From the IMG/VR virus record IMGVR_UViG_3300008111_002165, positions 1 to 63,352 of that record: 63,352 nt of DNA; one strand, written 5' to 3'. The notes under the pieces were generated by a model. It was given only the letters and a program-made list of their open reading frames with translations. It was not told where the DNA came from and searched no databases. The position numbers were made by a program, and so were the translations under genes. Source of the stretch: a virus. Positions within the stretch are counted from its first letter, which is position 1. Each line of letters starts with the position of its first letter. This document shows, piece by piece, positions 32,137-41,902 of the stretch.

Positions 32137-34692
32137 ATGGCAGATTATTTTAGTGGCGATAGTTTTGGAGGAGCATTAGGTAACCAAGTTCTTCCTGATG
32201 GTGATGCCTTAAAAAGAAAAATAGACGCGCAGAGAGAAACTTGGTTAAAGGGTATATCAACTACTAAGCACGGTAAAAAAGAAGATCCAACATATCTTCA
32301 TTTTAGATTTATATTCGACTTTGGTGAAACATCATTTTTGGATGAGGAAACTTTTTTAGCACCTTCTCCTCTTTTTAGAAATGCTCAGGACGAACCGGGG
32401 GGATCAAACAATCAAGAAATAACTGATATAGCTGGAAGAATAAGAGGAGAGAAACCAGGAGACAAGGAAAAATCTTATAATATTATAACGGATCCTGCAT
32501 ACCAGCAATCTTTATTAATGATAGATGCTGCTAATAGGGGTAATTTTTATACAGGTACAGATTTCTTTTATGGTAGTAAATTTTTTATAAAAAGTAGGGC
32601 AGAGCAAGGAGCTTTTAATATGAACGGAGGAGGAGTAGGTTATATGGGGGCTCAAGAATTTCTTGGGCAGAGATCTGTAAAAAGAAAACAAATGCTAAAA
32701 GCATTTAAAAAAGGCCTAAAGTTTGTTAACGAGAAATGTCCATATTATTTTCAATCTGTAACCGGATTAGATACTCTACTTAAAATAGATATAAAAAATT
32801 TACATAAGGAGGCAGGAAAGCCTTATAGAATGGGGACTTTAACAATAGATTGCTTAGAGTCCATAGACATGAGAATGTTTTCTCTTTCAGAACTTTATAG
32901 GAAAGCTATATATGATTATACTTACCATAGAGTAATGCTACCTGAAAATTTAAGGAAGTTTAGAATGTGGCTTGTAGTATCTGAGATAAGAAATATACAG
33001 CTATCTTATGGAATTAATGATATATTAAATCCTTTCTCTATTCCGTCTGTAGCGCAAGGGGCTAATTTTTTAGATAGTTTCAATTCACAAACTGGTCTTT
33101 TAAATAATACGGAGGGACTTTTACAAAAAAGTACTTCAAAAGATTCTAATTTATATCCATCAGATAAATTTGGATCATATACATTAGGACCATACGCTTT
33201 CATTTATCAATTTGATCAATGTGAATTTGATTTTGATGATTCTTATCCGTCTTATGGTACCCTAGATAATAAAGGAGGATCGGCAGTTAACAGTAAATTT
33301 AAAATTCACGTAGGTAGGGTTAAAGATTATAAAATTCAATTTAATGCTTTAGCTGATGTAATGCAAAAGGATGACAATGTAAAGAATATGGTTCTTTCGG
33401 ATGTCTGGGGATCAAGAAAAAGTCCTTATGATGATTATGATTATGCTGGATCAGCTGGTATAGAAAAGGCAACATTTGACGACAAAGCGGATCCTAAGGA
33501 ATATTTTACACAACTTGCATCTAATTTTATAACTAATAGTGTTGCAGATCTTAAAGAACAGGGTGTTACTATAAATGGTGTTAATCTAAGTGCTACTTCA
33601 TTACAAGGAGCTTTACTTGGAAATATTTATGGATTCGGTGGAATTAGCCCAGCTTCTGCATTAAGGAGTGCGTATTCGGTAGTAAGTAATATACAAAATT
33701 TTAGTGAAAACGGAATACCAAACCCTTTTGCTGATAATAGTCCACAAGCTAGAGGACTAGGAGGTCCTATTGAAAGGGAAGAGAAGGGACTTTATAGAAA
33801 CATAACAGAAGATATAAATGAATATAAAGGTAGTGTAACTGTCATACAAAACTTAGGTACTGCATATAATGGATCTAGCGCTACCCCTCCAGGATTAGAC
33901 GAGGATGTTTATCCAACAAATCCTGGAACTTCTTTAGGACTTCCTGATAGGGAATATCCTAAGCCTGGAGGTGACGAATATAAGAATGTACCAGGATCTG
34001 ATCTAGGTGTTCCTGGAAGGGTTTATCCTTTAATTAAAGGAGATGTATATCCTACTAATCCTGGGACATCACTAGGATTACCCGACCGACAATATCCAGA
34101 ACCAGGAGGAGATGAATACACAACTAATCCAGGATCAAGCTTGGGTGTTCCTGATAGGGTTTATCCTGAACTTAACGATGACGTTTATCCTGAAAATAAT
34201 CCAGAATATCCAACAATATCTGATGATGTTTATACAACTCCACCACAGCCGGATACACAGAATATAGGCGATGTTTATTCAGGAGAAGATAATCAATATC
34301 CGGAAGTTACTGAAAATCAATATGAGATACCATCTTCTACTGAAGTCAATAATATAGGTGATGTTTACGAAGAGGATAAAAATGAATACTCACAAATAAA
34401 CGAGAAGGTGTACGAGGATAGGATTAATCTAGAAAGTGCGCCTTTAGGCGAAGTATATGATAAGAATAAGGCTGTTTACGGACAGATAAATGATGATGAA
34501 TACAAAGATTCTGGCTCTTTTAAAGAGGGATTAAATGAGGATGTTTATAAAACTGTACCTGGTAGAGATCTAGGAGCTCCTGGGAGAAATTACAATTCTT
34601 TAAATAGCGACGAATATAAAACAGAAAACTCGCCAGTTAATGTTTCTAGAATAGGTAGAATTTATCCTTCGGCTAATAATGAAAACAATTAA
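32137..34692 (+). CDS. Large tail structural protein with C-terminal Tyr/Pro/Gly repeats
   Basis: Residues 1-580 form an apparently globular region (FRFIFDFGETSFLDEETFLA, KGLKFVNEKCPYYFQSVTGL) that I cannot assign to a family, although context says tail or baseplate. Residues 588-851 change completely into irregular repeats of about 20-25 residues containing DVYPTNPGTSLGLPDR or EYP. and DEY-type variants, decaying toward the end into shorter DVY/EY units. The repeats suggest a flexible spring, a cap or a binding surface. The protein lies between the hub and the spike genes. Confidence 0.68.
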   Translation: MADYFSGDSFGGALGNQVLPDGDALKRKIDAQRETWLKGISTTKHGKKEDPTYLHFRFIFDFGETSFLDEETFLAPSPLFRNAQDEPGGSNNQEITDIAGRIRGEKPGDKEKSYNIITDPAYQQSLLMIDAANRGNFYTGTDFFYGSKFFIKSRAEQGAFNMNGGGVGYMGAQEFLGQRSVKRKQMLKAFKKGLKFVNEKCPYYFQSVTGLDTLLKIDIKNLHKEAGKPYRMGTLTIDCLESIDMRMFSLSELYRKAIYDYTYHRVMLPENLRKFRMWLVVSEIRNIQLSYGINDILNPFSIPSVAQGANFLDSFNSQTGLLNNTEGLLQKSTSKDSNLYPSDKFGSYTLGPYAFIYQFDQCEFDFDDSYPSYGTLDNKGGSAVNSKFKIHVGRVKDYKIQFNALADVMQKDDNVKNMVLSDVWGSRKSPYDDYDYAGSAGIEKATFDDKADPKEYFTQLASNFITNSVADLKEQGVTINGVNLSATSLQGALLGNIYGFGGISPASALRSAYSVVSNIQNFSENGIPNPFADNSPQARGLGGPIEREEKGLYRNITEDINEYKGSVTVIQNLGTAYNGSSATPPGLDEDVYPTNPGTSLGLPDREYPKPGGDEYKNVPGSDLGVPGRVYPLIKGDVYPTNPGTSLGLPDRQYPEPGGDEYTTNPGSSLGVPDRVYPELNDDVYPENNPEYPTISDDVYTTPPQPDTQNIGDVYSGEDNQYPEVTENQYEIPSSTEVNNIGDVYEEDKNEYSQINEKVYEDRINLESAPLGEVYDKNKAVYGQINDDEYKDSGSFKEGLNEDVYKTVPGRDLGAPGRNYNSLNSDEYKTENSPVNVSRIGRIYPSANNENN
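33899..34680 (+). repeat. Degenerate coding repeats, DVYPTNPG... type
   Basis: The 3' third of the 851-residue gene is a series of units of about 60-75 bases. Two full units are nearly identical in protein (YPTNPGTSLGLPDR at about 33908 and 34052) and others match the GSxLGVPxRVYP variant; later ones keep only a VY or EY step every 10-20 residues. This suggests past duplications followed by drift. Confidence 0.8.
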
Positions 34693-34714
34693 GGTAATCC
34701 TTATATAATTAAAA

Positions 34715-35641
34715 ATGGGATTAGTAGACAGAAATAAATTAGAAAGACCTAATATTGAGATCTCTCATTATTTAGGTGTTGTTGTAGATAACAAGGATCC
34801 AGAATTCAAAGGTAGAGCTAAGATTAGAGTCTTTGGGGTTTTTGATCCAGATATACTAGACGAGGATCTTCCTTGGGCACATCAAAGATTTGAACAGAGT
34901 TATGGATTAGGAGGAGGATCTGGTAGAATGTCTGTTCCTAAATTAGGATCGGTAGTTCACGTTCAATTTAATAATGGTAATTATTATAGTCCAGAATACA
35001 AAGCTGTACAGGAACTTGCTCCAGATTTAATTGAAGAGATAAGTGCTAGTTATGATGGAGCTCATTCTATTATTTATGATGGGATAGAGAGACTTAAAAT
35101 GTATTATACTGTAGAGAAAGGTCTTGTAATAGATTTAAAAGAATCTAAAATTATAATAAGAAATGATAACTCTATACTAATAACTCATGCTGATGACACA
35201 TCATCTATAGAATTAAAAGGCGGAAAGATAACTAAGTATGCGGATCAAGAAATAGAGAATACTGCTATAACAAGAATTAAACATAGTTCTGAAGAAGTTT
35301 GGATGGACGGAAAAACAACCAACTTGGGTCATTCTCCTTTGTTCTCTGCTGTATGTGCAGAACCTCTTTGGGACTTTCTTAAAAAATTAGCAATATCTAT
35401 AGACAGTAAACTTCCAGCTACCCCAGGGGTTAATTCAACTTTAGCATCTAGCTTTGAACAGCTTGCTACAAGTCAGACTGTTAGAGTAACAAGAGAAAAT
35501 TCCCCTGATTTTCCTGTTGTTCCAATAAATAATGATTCTCCGGTAGGTATACCTAATCCGACAGGAGCAGGTGTAACAGGAGCAGGTGTAACAGGATCTG
35601 CTACAGGACCTACTGGAGCTACAGGAATAACAGGAGTTTAG
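34715..35641 (+). CDS. Baseplate central spike protein (gp5-like OB fold), without lysozyme domain
   Basis: The N terminus (ISHYLGVVVDNKDPEFKGRAKIRVFGV) is the OB-fold start of gp5/VgrG spike proteins, with LPWAHQRF, GRMSVPKLGSVVHVQFNNGN and SPEYKAVQ following in the expected order. The next part (about 110-215) is beta-rich and repeats hydrophobic steps (LVIDLKESKIIIRND, SIELKGGKITKY) like a beta-helix. No lysozyme domain is present, unlike T4 gp5. The C terminus is collagen-like: GAGVTGAGVTGSATGPTGAT. 308 residues. The spike punctures the outer membrane during tail contraction. Confidence 0.85.
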   Translation: MGLVDRNKLERPNIEISHYLGVVVDNKDPEFKGRAKIRVFGVFDPDILDEDLPWAHQRFEQSYGLGGGSGRMSVPKLGSVVHVQFNNGNYYSPEYKAVQELAPDLIEEISASYDGAHSIIYDGIERLKMYYTVEKGLVIDLKESKIIIRNDNSILITHADDTSSIELKGGKITKYADQEIENTAITRIKHSSEEVWMDGKTTNLGHSPLFSAVCAEPLWDFLKKLAISIDSKLPATPGVNSTLASSFEQLATSQTVRVTRENSPDFPVVPINNDSPVGIPNPTGAGVTGAGVTGSATGPTGATGITGV

Positions 35642-35642
35642 T

Positions 35643-38600
35643 ATGGCAGAGGAAATAGGATCTAGAATAGATGAATTATTAGGAAAGGATTTTTCTCAAA
35701 TGTCTACTGATGAGATATTAAATATAATATCAGGTGGACAAGATTTTAATATACCTTATGAGGATTTACAATCTAAAGAGGGATTTAATAAGGAATTAGA
35801 AAAAAGTCAAAAGGAAGTAGATAACATAATAGATAGCTTAAAACCTCAAGGTCCTCCTATATCATTAAAAAAAATAGAGGACCTATCTTGTAAATATGAG
35901 GGAGACGATTTATATAGTAGAATCATTTTAGAATCTATAAAAAAAGAGGATAAAAAATTATACGAGGAGCTTGTAAATTCTGATGAGTATAAGAAAAATA
36001 TATCCGTAACAGAAAAGGATCTAGGAGTAAGTGTAGGAAATAGGGATCTTGGTTTTTCTAAAAAAATACCTTCATCAGGAATAACTAAATATCTGAAAGG
36101 AAAAAACCAGGATTTATTAGAAAAAATAAATGAAAAAATATTTGATAATATAGATCCTCTAATCTTAGGAAAACCTTCTAACTCTGGTTCAAGAAAGAAA
36201 AGAAAAATGAAAGTTCTAGGTTTTGATATACCCCTAGAATTTATAATGAATAAAACACAAATAGTCCATGTAAAGATAGGAGGAGACGATCTAAGCATAG
36301 ACGGAGCATTAGAAAAAATAAACGGTTTATTAAAAGACCAGAATGCAAATACTAATCCTTGTGATGGAGTTGAAAATTCAAGCTCTGAAAGGATAGACGG
36401 ATTTGATGCTAATTTTTTTCCTGATGGTGATGATCCAATTATAGATGATGATTGTTTACCCGGAGTACCAGAAGATCCTATAACTGGAGATCCTATATTA
36501 ACTAAGTCTTCGTTCGAAGATATATTAGACGAATTTTGTGATCCGCCAACATACGAATTCAATAGAGAAACTTTACCAGATCCAGTACCATCTCCGGTAG
36601 ATGTTAATGCAATAGATTCTTGTATATCATCAGCTCTAGATAAAAGTAAAAAGCTTGAGGAGGACATAAAATTATTAGCTAGATGGCAAAATTTAGAAAG
36701 AAGTCTAGAGGAAATTTTATATCATTATGAGGGGATATACGAATATCAGAAATCTTTATATGAGAATTGGATTGCTAGAGTTCCTAAAAATGATGGTGGT
36801 GATCCTAGCGATTTTGGTTTAGGGATCGAAATATTAACTTATAACGATGAAATAAAAGCGTATAAGAAAGAATTAATCGATCAGAATACTAAATATAGTA
36901 ACGACAAAAAGATCTTCTTAGAGAACAACAATATATTTACAGAGGATCTTTTTTTATTGAACGTTTATGATACAGAATTAAGCGATCCGGATTTAGAGAT
37001 TCTTTTTAATAATCAAATAAATGCCAACAAATCTCCTATAACTTACGAAGAGTCCACTGCATCTTGGCCAGTTTCCGAAGGAATAATAAAATTTAAGGAA
37101 AATGTAGAGGATATAAGAATAATAATTATAGAAAGGAATTTTATAGGAATATTAGAAAATAAAATAAAAGAAACGGAGGATTTATTAAATGCCTCTATTT
37201 CTACTCTGGAAGAAAGAAAGCAAGCTCCTGTTACCATAGGAGATGTTGAAAAATCTTTTATTCCAACCAATACTGCAACAACTGATTTATATGGTCAAGG
37301 AAATTCATCACTAGATATAAACGAAAGAGTATTTAAAAGCAGTGCACAAAATCTAGCTACCGGTCTTTCTTACACATACGATTCCTATGGGTACGATTTT
37401 TTAGAAGCATTAAAAAAATTCTCAATAAGATACCAAACTAAATTCGTAAAGTCACTAAGTGAATTACAATTCGAGCTATCGTTCGTATCTGATTACGGCT
37501 TTCCTTTACCTTATAAAAAAGTTAAAAAACCGGGAAAGATTACTTTCTCCGGATCATCTGCTGAGCCTTTATCAGAGGTAGATGAACCAGATGCTGAAAA
37601 AATAAAAATAGGAAATGAATATTCTGGCAATGGTGGAATATTGGGAGGTACTAAAGCTGACTATTTAACATCATATCAGTATATAAAGATAAACAATATA
37701 AAGACAGGATTTCCTGATGTTGCTAAGTTCTATGATTTTATAGAAAAAATAATTAAAACAAATGACTCTAAGCAATCTATAATAGATAAAATAGTAGAGG
37801 ATAGAGGAATATTATACGGGCAACTCATAGAAAAATCTTCTTCTAATTGGCTTTTCTTTACCGCAGAAGAAAGAGGAGATAATGATGCTAGAGATCCTTC
37901 AAAAAACAGACCTTCAAGTTTCACACAAGACGGAGAACCAACACCAGTTTTTACAGATTTCTATAGTAATTTTAAACCTAAGTGGGATGAAAAATATAGA
38001 CAAAGCAAATCGCAGTATATAGACCCTGCTATAAAAGATATAAGAGATAAAGCAATAAAGGCTGGAGAGGGATTAGCAAAAACACTACCTGCTTCTGATG
38101 TAATAGGTATTAGAATATATGAAAATTATTTAGATGTAAAAAATAAGTACGAGCAGATAAGGGATACTATGCTTCTTGCTTCACAAAAGGTTAGTGAGAT
38201 AAACGATTCTGTAAGCCCGGAGAATGTTAAAAAAAGATTTTCTGATGTTAAATGTGCAGGAGTAAATAATGAGCCAGACGAGGATGATCCTGAGAATTGC
38301 CCCCCTATTTGTTGTGGCGAGCCTGGTTCTGATTTTAAAACAAAAAATTATTTATTATCATCTCCTCCTAGCTCTGATTGTCCAACCATTTTTCAAAGGT
38401 GCTGGTGGAAACAATTTTGTAAGGATGTAACAAAAGTTGGTCTTTTGCCATACCCTAACGGTCTTCCTCCAATTGAAGATACTAAATACTTTTTATCCCA
38501 GGGTCCTTCAGTAAGATTGGGATTAAAATATTGGCCCGTGGGATATCTTCCGCCATCTTTTATACCTATACCTTTTCCTAATCCTATAGACGGAAATCCT

Positions 38601-40733
38601 TATATAAGGATACCGCTTCCTATGATATGGACTATAGTACCTCCTATATTAATACCCCTTCCTTTTAATTTGGGATTGCTGGTTATATTCATTCCTTTTA
38701 TAGGAGGGTTTATGCCAACCCCGATTGTCTACATAAAAGAGTTTTTAACGGGGAGTTCTTTTTTCCTTACCGGATTAAGAGGACCCAGATTTATTCCTAG
38801 AAAATCTGATCCTGTTATAAAAGATCCTTTTGAAAAAATTAAGCAAGCTCTATCTTTTGGTATACCTGATAAATTGATACCGCTTCCTGGATTTGGATTA
38901 GATAACCAGGATTCTAAACAAAGGGTTTTAGAAGGGATAAGGAGTAATTTATCAAAAATATTTGATAGTGTTCCTCCTCCTGGTGATATACAGAAAATTA
39001 GAGAACAACAACAAAAGGAAAGAGAACTTAAAAAATCAATAAGGGATAAAGAGAGGGATTATAAAAACAAGAGCGCATTGCTTGATATTCCTAAGCCAGA
39101 TTTAACAGAAGAAAAAAAACAGCTAGATCTTTTAGTAAATCAAAGAAAGGAATCATTAAAAACTGTAATAAAAAACTATCTAGATAAAAGTATACCAGAT
39201 CCTAAATCTATATACTTTCCTAAGGATAAGGATAAATTAAAAATTGATATACCTGGTATAATAAGATCCCTTAGAATATTAAAGGAGATGAAAGCAAGTT
39301 TAGTTCCTATAGATTGCCCCAACTTTATAAACTTTAAAGATGAGATGAGAGAGGTACTTAAACTTATGAAAATAGTTTGTCCACCTAAATATTTCTTAGA
39401 AAATTTTGAAGTTGCTAATTCAAGCAAGATATTCCTAAGAAGAGATAGGGATCCTAGACTTATGTCAGATGACGAATTTAATGATCTTGTTAAACTGATA
39501 AGAGGTGCGTCTTTAATAATAACCAAGATAATTTTATGGGGTAATAGATTCTCTGTTATTAAAAAAGTAAGGGATGGTGCATTTTCAATAGTTGAAAGTA
39601 GTGAATTTGAAGGAATTTTTAAATTCCCAGAGATAAAGATAACGAATTCTGCGCCTAGAACATTAAAATTTTTAAGAAAAAAAAATCCCATTATAGAGGC
39701 TATTAAATTTAGAATAATGGAGGGTCTTTCTACAATAGAATATAGGAAAGAAGATTTTTCTAGATATGTTAGATATGAAGGAGAAAATCCTATATTGGTT
39801 ATAAGAGTAAAAGATTTAAAGAAATTGGTTTCTAAAAAACTTGGACTTAGCAGAATAGGCCCTTTTGATCCAGTTAGACCACTAGATGAGGAAGATCCTT
39901 TAATTTCTAATTTTCCGTATCCTAAAGGACCACTTTCATGCTTAAGTGCTCTTAACGGAGGATTTGGTAATGCTGTTGCTGCTTTTGAAATGCCTACGGT
40001 TTTTCCACTTAAGCAAGATCAACTAACACAAACCCCAGGCCTTGGTGGAATTATACAAGTAACTATACCAGGATCTAAAATAAAATCGTTTCTAATAGAG
40101 GCTCTAATAAAAAGTCTAGATAATGGTTCATTGGAAGCAGCTATGCCTGAAATAAAAGATGTTGATTCACCTAAATTTTTAAATCTTAATCCTGAGGATA
40201 TTCAAAAGATGTCTAAAAATTTAGTATTAGATCTAGTAAATCCAGAATCTCCTGAAGTTCCAGCATTCTTAAATATTTTAAACGTTCCAGTATTTCCCCC
40301 TGCTAGACCAACTGATATGATAGAGCAGGCTCTAATAGGGTTAGGTGCTCCTCCTCCTGCTAGAATAGTATATAGCTTATTCTGGGAATATTATAAAAGT
40401 TTACCTAAAACTCCACTGGGAGATAAATTAGTATTCCCTAAGGTTTCTGCTTCTGCAGAACTACTTTCAAAAATACCTTGGCCATTAGCTGTACTATTAG
40501 GAAGAAACTTATTAAACATTTTAAATCCTATAATAATGAGCGACGATCATCCTGCTTGGAGAAGAATGAGCTTAAGAAACACTTATTATGTTGTTTATAT
40601 AGATGAATTCTTAAGAAGCGCAGCTGATGTTTCAGGATTGTTTAAATTTTTCTTAGGCTCTGCAGATCCTGTGTATCCTATCCCCGAATTGCCATCTGAA
40701 TTAAAAAAAGCTTTTAATTTGAAAAAATATTAA
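35643..40733 (+). CDS. Very large virion protein (1696 residues) with a hydrophobic Pro-rich segment
   Basis: I do not recognise this protein. Residues 1-900 are helical and charged, with coiled-coil stretches (for example 330-540). At about 950-1050 there is a striking non-polar run with many Pro and Ile: LPPSFIPIPFPNP, IRIPLPMIWTIVPPILIPLP, LLVIFIPFIGG. Cys residues cluster just before it (CPPICCGEPG, CPTIFQRCWWKQFC, near 885-930). A charged helical part (1120-1200) and a C-terminal globular region follow. Size and place after the spike gene suggest tape measure, hub partner or ejected protein. The hydrophobic run could insert into a membrane. Confidence 0.65.
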   Translation: MAEEIGSRIDELLGKDFSQMSTDEILNIISGGQDFNIPYEDLQSKEGFNKELEKSQKEVDNIIDSLKPQGPPISLKKIEDLSCKYEGDDLYSRIILESIKKEDKKLYEELVNSDEYKKNISVTEKDLGVSVGNRDLGFSKKIPSSGITKYLKGKNQDLLEKINEKIFDNIDPLILGKPSNSGSRKKRKMKVLGFDIPLEFIMNKTQIVHVKIGGDDLSIDGALEKINGLLKDQNANTNPCDGVENSSSERIDGFDANFFPDGDDPIIDDDCLPGVPEDPITGDPILTKSSFEDILDEFCDPPTYEFNRETLPDPVPSPVDVNAIDSCISSALDKSKKLEEDIKLLARWQNLERSLEEILYHYEGIYEYQKSLYENWIARVPKNDGGDPSDFGLGIEILTYNDEIKAYKKELIDQNTKYSNDKKIFLENNNIFTEDLFLLNVYDTELSDPDLEILFNNQINANKSPITYEESTASWPVSEGIIKFKENVEDIRIIIIERNFIGILENKIKETEDLLNASISTLEERKQAPVTIGDVEKSFIPTNTATTDLYGQGNSSLDINERVFKSSAQNLATGLSYTYDSYGYDFLEALKKFSIRYQTKFVKSLSELQFELSFVSDYGFPLPYKKVKKPGKITFSGSSAEPLSEVDEPDAEKIKIGNEYSGNGGILGGTKADYLTSYQYIKINNIKTGFPDVAKFYDFIEKIIKTNDSKQSIIDKIVEDRGILYGQLIEKSSSNWLFFTAEERGDNDARDPSKNRPSSFTQDGEPTPVFTDFYSNFKPKWDEKYRQSKSQYIDPAIKDIRDKAIKAGEGLAKTLPASDVIGIRIYENYLDVKNKYEQIRDTMLLASQKVSEINDSVSPENVKKRFSDVKCAGVNNEPDEDDPENCPPICCGEPGSDFKTKNYLLSSPPSSDCPTIFQRCWWKQFCKDVTKVGLLPYPNGLPPIEDTKYFLSQGPSVRLGLKYWPVGYLPPSFIPIPFPNPIDGNPYIRIPLPMIWTIVPPILIPLPFNLGLLVIFIPFIGGFMPTPIVYIKEFLTGSSFFLTGLRGPRFIPRKSDPVIKDPFEKIKQALSFGIPDKLIPLPGFGLDNQDSKQRVLEGIRSNLSKIFDSVPPPGDIQKIREQQQKERELKKSIRDKERDYKNKSALLDIPKPDLTEEKKQLDLLVNQRKESLKTVIKNYLDKSIPDPKSIYFPKDKDKLKIDIPGIIRSLRILKEMKASLVPIDCPNFINFKDEMREVLKLMKIVCPPKYFLENFEVANSSKIFLRRDRDPRLMSDDEFNDLVKLIRGASLIITKIILWGNRFSVIKKVRDGAFSIVESSEFEGIFKFPEIKITNSAPRTLKFLRKKNPIIEAIKFRIMEGLSTIEYRKEDFSRYVRYEGENPILVIRVKDLKKLVSKKLGLSRIGPFDPVRPLDEEDPLISNFPYPKGPLSCLSALNGGFGNAVAAFEMPTVFPLKQDQLTQTPGLGGIIQVTIPGSKIKSFLIEALIKSLDNGSLEAAMPEIKDVDSPKFLNLNPEDIQKMSKNLVLDLVNPESPEVPAFLNILNVPVFPPARPTDMIEQALIGLGAPPPARIVYSLFWEYYKSLPKTPLGDKLVFPKVSASAELLSKIPWPLAVLLGRNLLNILNPIIMSDDHPAWRRMSLRNTYYVVYIDEFLRSAADVSGLFKFFLGSADPVYPIPELPSELKKAFNLKKY

Positions 40734-40789
40734 TTTCTTGGAAATTTTAATCCAATTTTATAGTATAAACCAATACAAACCCAAATAAC

Positions 40790-41899
40790 ATGAAAAATAA
40801 AAATTTTAGTTTTTTCGAATATGACACAGAAGAAAGGGAAAAACTAGCTTCACTTTACGGAAATACATTTCCTGACGACTCAGCGAAAATATCGGGTAAA
40901 GATTTGCAAAACAATTCAGTAGAAAAAATTACAGTAACATCTGTTGATCCTGATAAAGGAATAGCTTTAGGAGAGACCACTTTTGGTCAAACTATTGTAA
41001 TAGACACGAAGAAGGAAGAAAAGAATATGAGAAAGCTTGGATATCCTTCGATAGAGATGAATCCAGGTCACGTATTAGATGTTGTGATAACTAAGGATTC
41101 TTCTGGATCTTTCAATGGATCTGTTTCTGCTGGATATGAAAAAGCACTTAAAAGAGAATTACATAGATCAATAAAAGAAGAGGACTGCGCTTTCAAGGTT
41201 AAAGTTAAGAATGTTTGTAACGGAGGATTCATGGTTGATCTATCTGGAATTGAATGTTTCCTTCCTGGAAGTCTAGCTGCAGCAAACAGAATTATGAATT
41301 TTGCAGATTATGTAGGTAAAGAACTAAACGTGATGGTTGAAGTCTACGATCAGAAAAGAGATATTTTTGTTGTATCATTTAAGAAATATTTAAGAAAAAT
41401 TATAGATCGTGCAGTTCAAGATCTTTCTTTCTCTAATAAATATCAAGGTAATGTTACAGGACTATCAGGTAATGGAGTATTTGTAGAATGGGATGATATC
41501 TATACAGGAATCATACCTATGGACGATACAAACAGAGGAAATCTAGAAAAATATAAAGCTGGTGATAGCATCGAATTTTATGTAATGGATATTAAAAATC
41601 CACAAAGAATAAATTTATCAGTTACCCAACCAAACGAGAAGATGAAAAATATCCAAGAAATGAAGGATACTTCTTCTGAAGTTTTGGGGGAAAATACCGA
41701 TTTGAAAATATATAAAGGAGAGGTTACTAAAATTAAAACTTTCGGTATTTTCATAAAGATGGAAAATGGTCTAACTGGTCTTATCGAAAAAGAAAAATTA
41801 GTAAACTCTATTAAAGAATACGAGGTTGGAGAATCGGTTGATTTTTCGATCTTAAGCGTGGATAGTTCCACACTTAAAATACAATTAATAGAGAAATAA
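40790..41899 (+). CDS. S1-domain RNA-binding protein
   Basis: The 369 residues contain several S1/OB-like repeats. Residues about 132-205 (FKVKVKNVCNGGFMVDLSGI, then ECFLPGSLA), 213-282 (YQGNVTGLSGNGVFVEWDDI then YTGIIPMDD) and 304-369 (YKGEVTKIKTFGIFIKMENG then LTGLIEKEKL) each show the G.V..I...G.FV......GL.P pattern; the N-terminal 45-120 may be a fourth, degenerate copy. This layout resembles ribosomal protein S1, which carries mRNA to the ribosome. Because the genes here lack Shine-Dalgarno sequences, an S1-like factor could favour phage messages. It lies among tail genes, so another role (virion RNA binding or regulation) is also possible. Confidence 0.85.
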   Translation: MKNKNFSFFEYDTEEREKLASLYGNTFPDDSAKISGKDLQNNSVEKITVTSVDPDKGIALGETTFGQTIVIDTKKEEKNMRKLGYPSIEMNPGHVLDVVITKDSSGSFNGSVSAGYEKALKRELHRSIKEEDCAFKVKVKNVCNGGFMVDLSGIECFLPGSLAAANRIMNFADYVGKELNVMVEVYDQKRDIFVVSFKKYLRKIIDRAVQDLSFSNKYQGNVTGLSGNGVFVEWDDIYTGIIPMDDTNRGNLEKYKAGDSIEFYVMDIKNPQRINLSVTQPNEKMKNIQEMKDTSSEVLGENTDLKIYKGEVTKIKTFGIFIKMENGLTGLIEKEKLVNSIKEYEVGESVDFSILSVDSSTLKIQLIEK

Positions 41900-41902
41900 A
41901 AA

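Noticed and set aside
33899-34692. The coding repeat region as a direct-repeat array or mobile element
   Set aside because: Units are in frame, encode protein and diverge gradually, which fits coding duplication.
40738-40759. Terminator after the 1696-residue gene (TTGGA / TCCAA stem followed by TTTT)
   Set aside because: Only five pairs with an 8-base loop; too weak to call.
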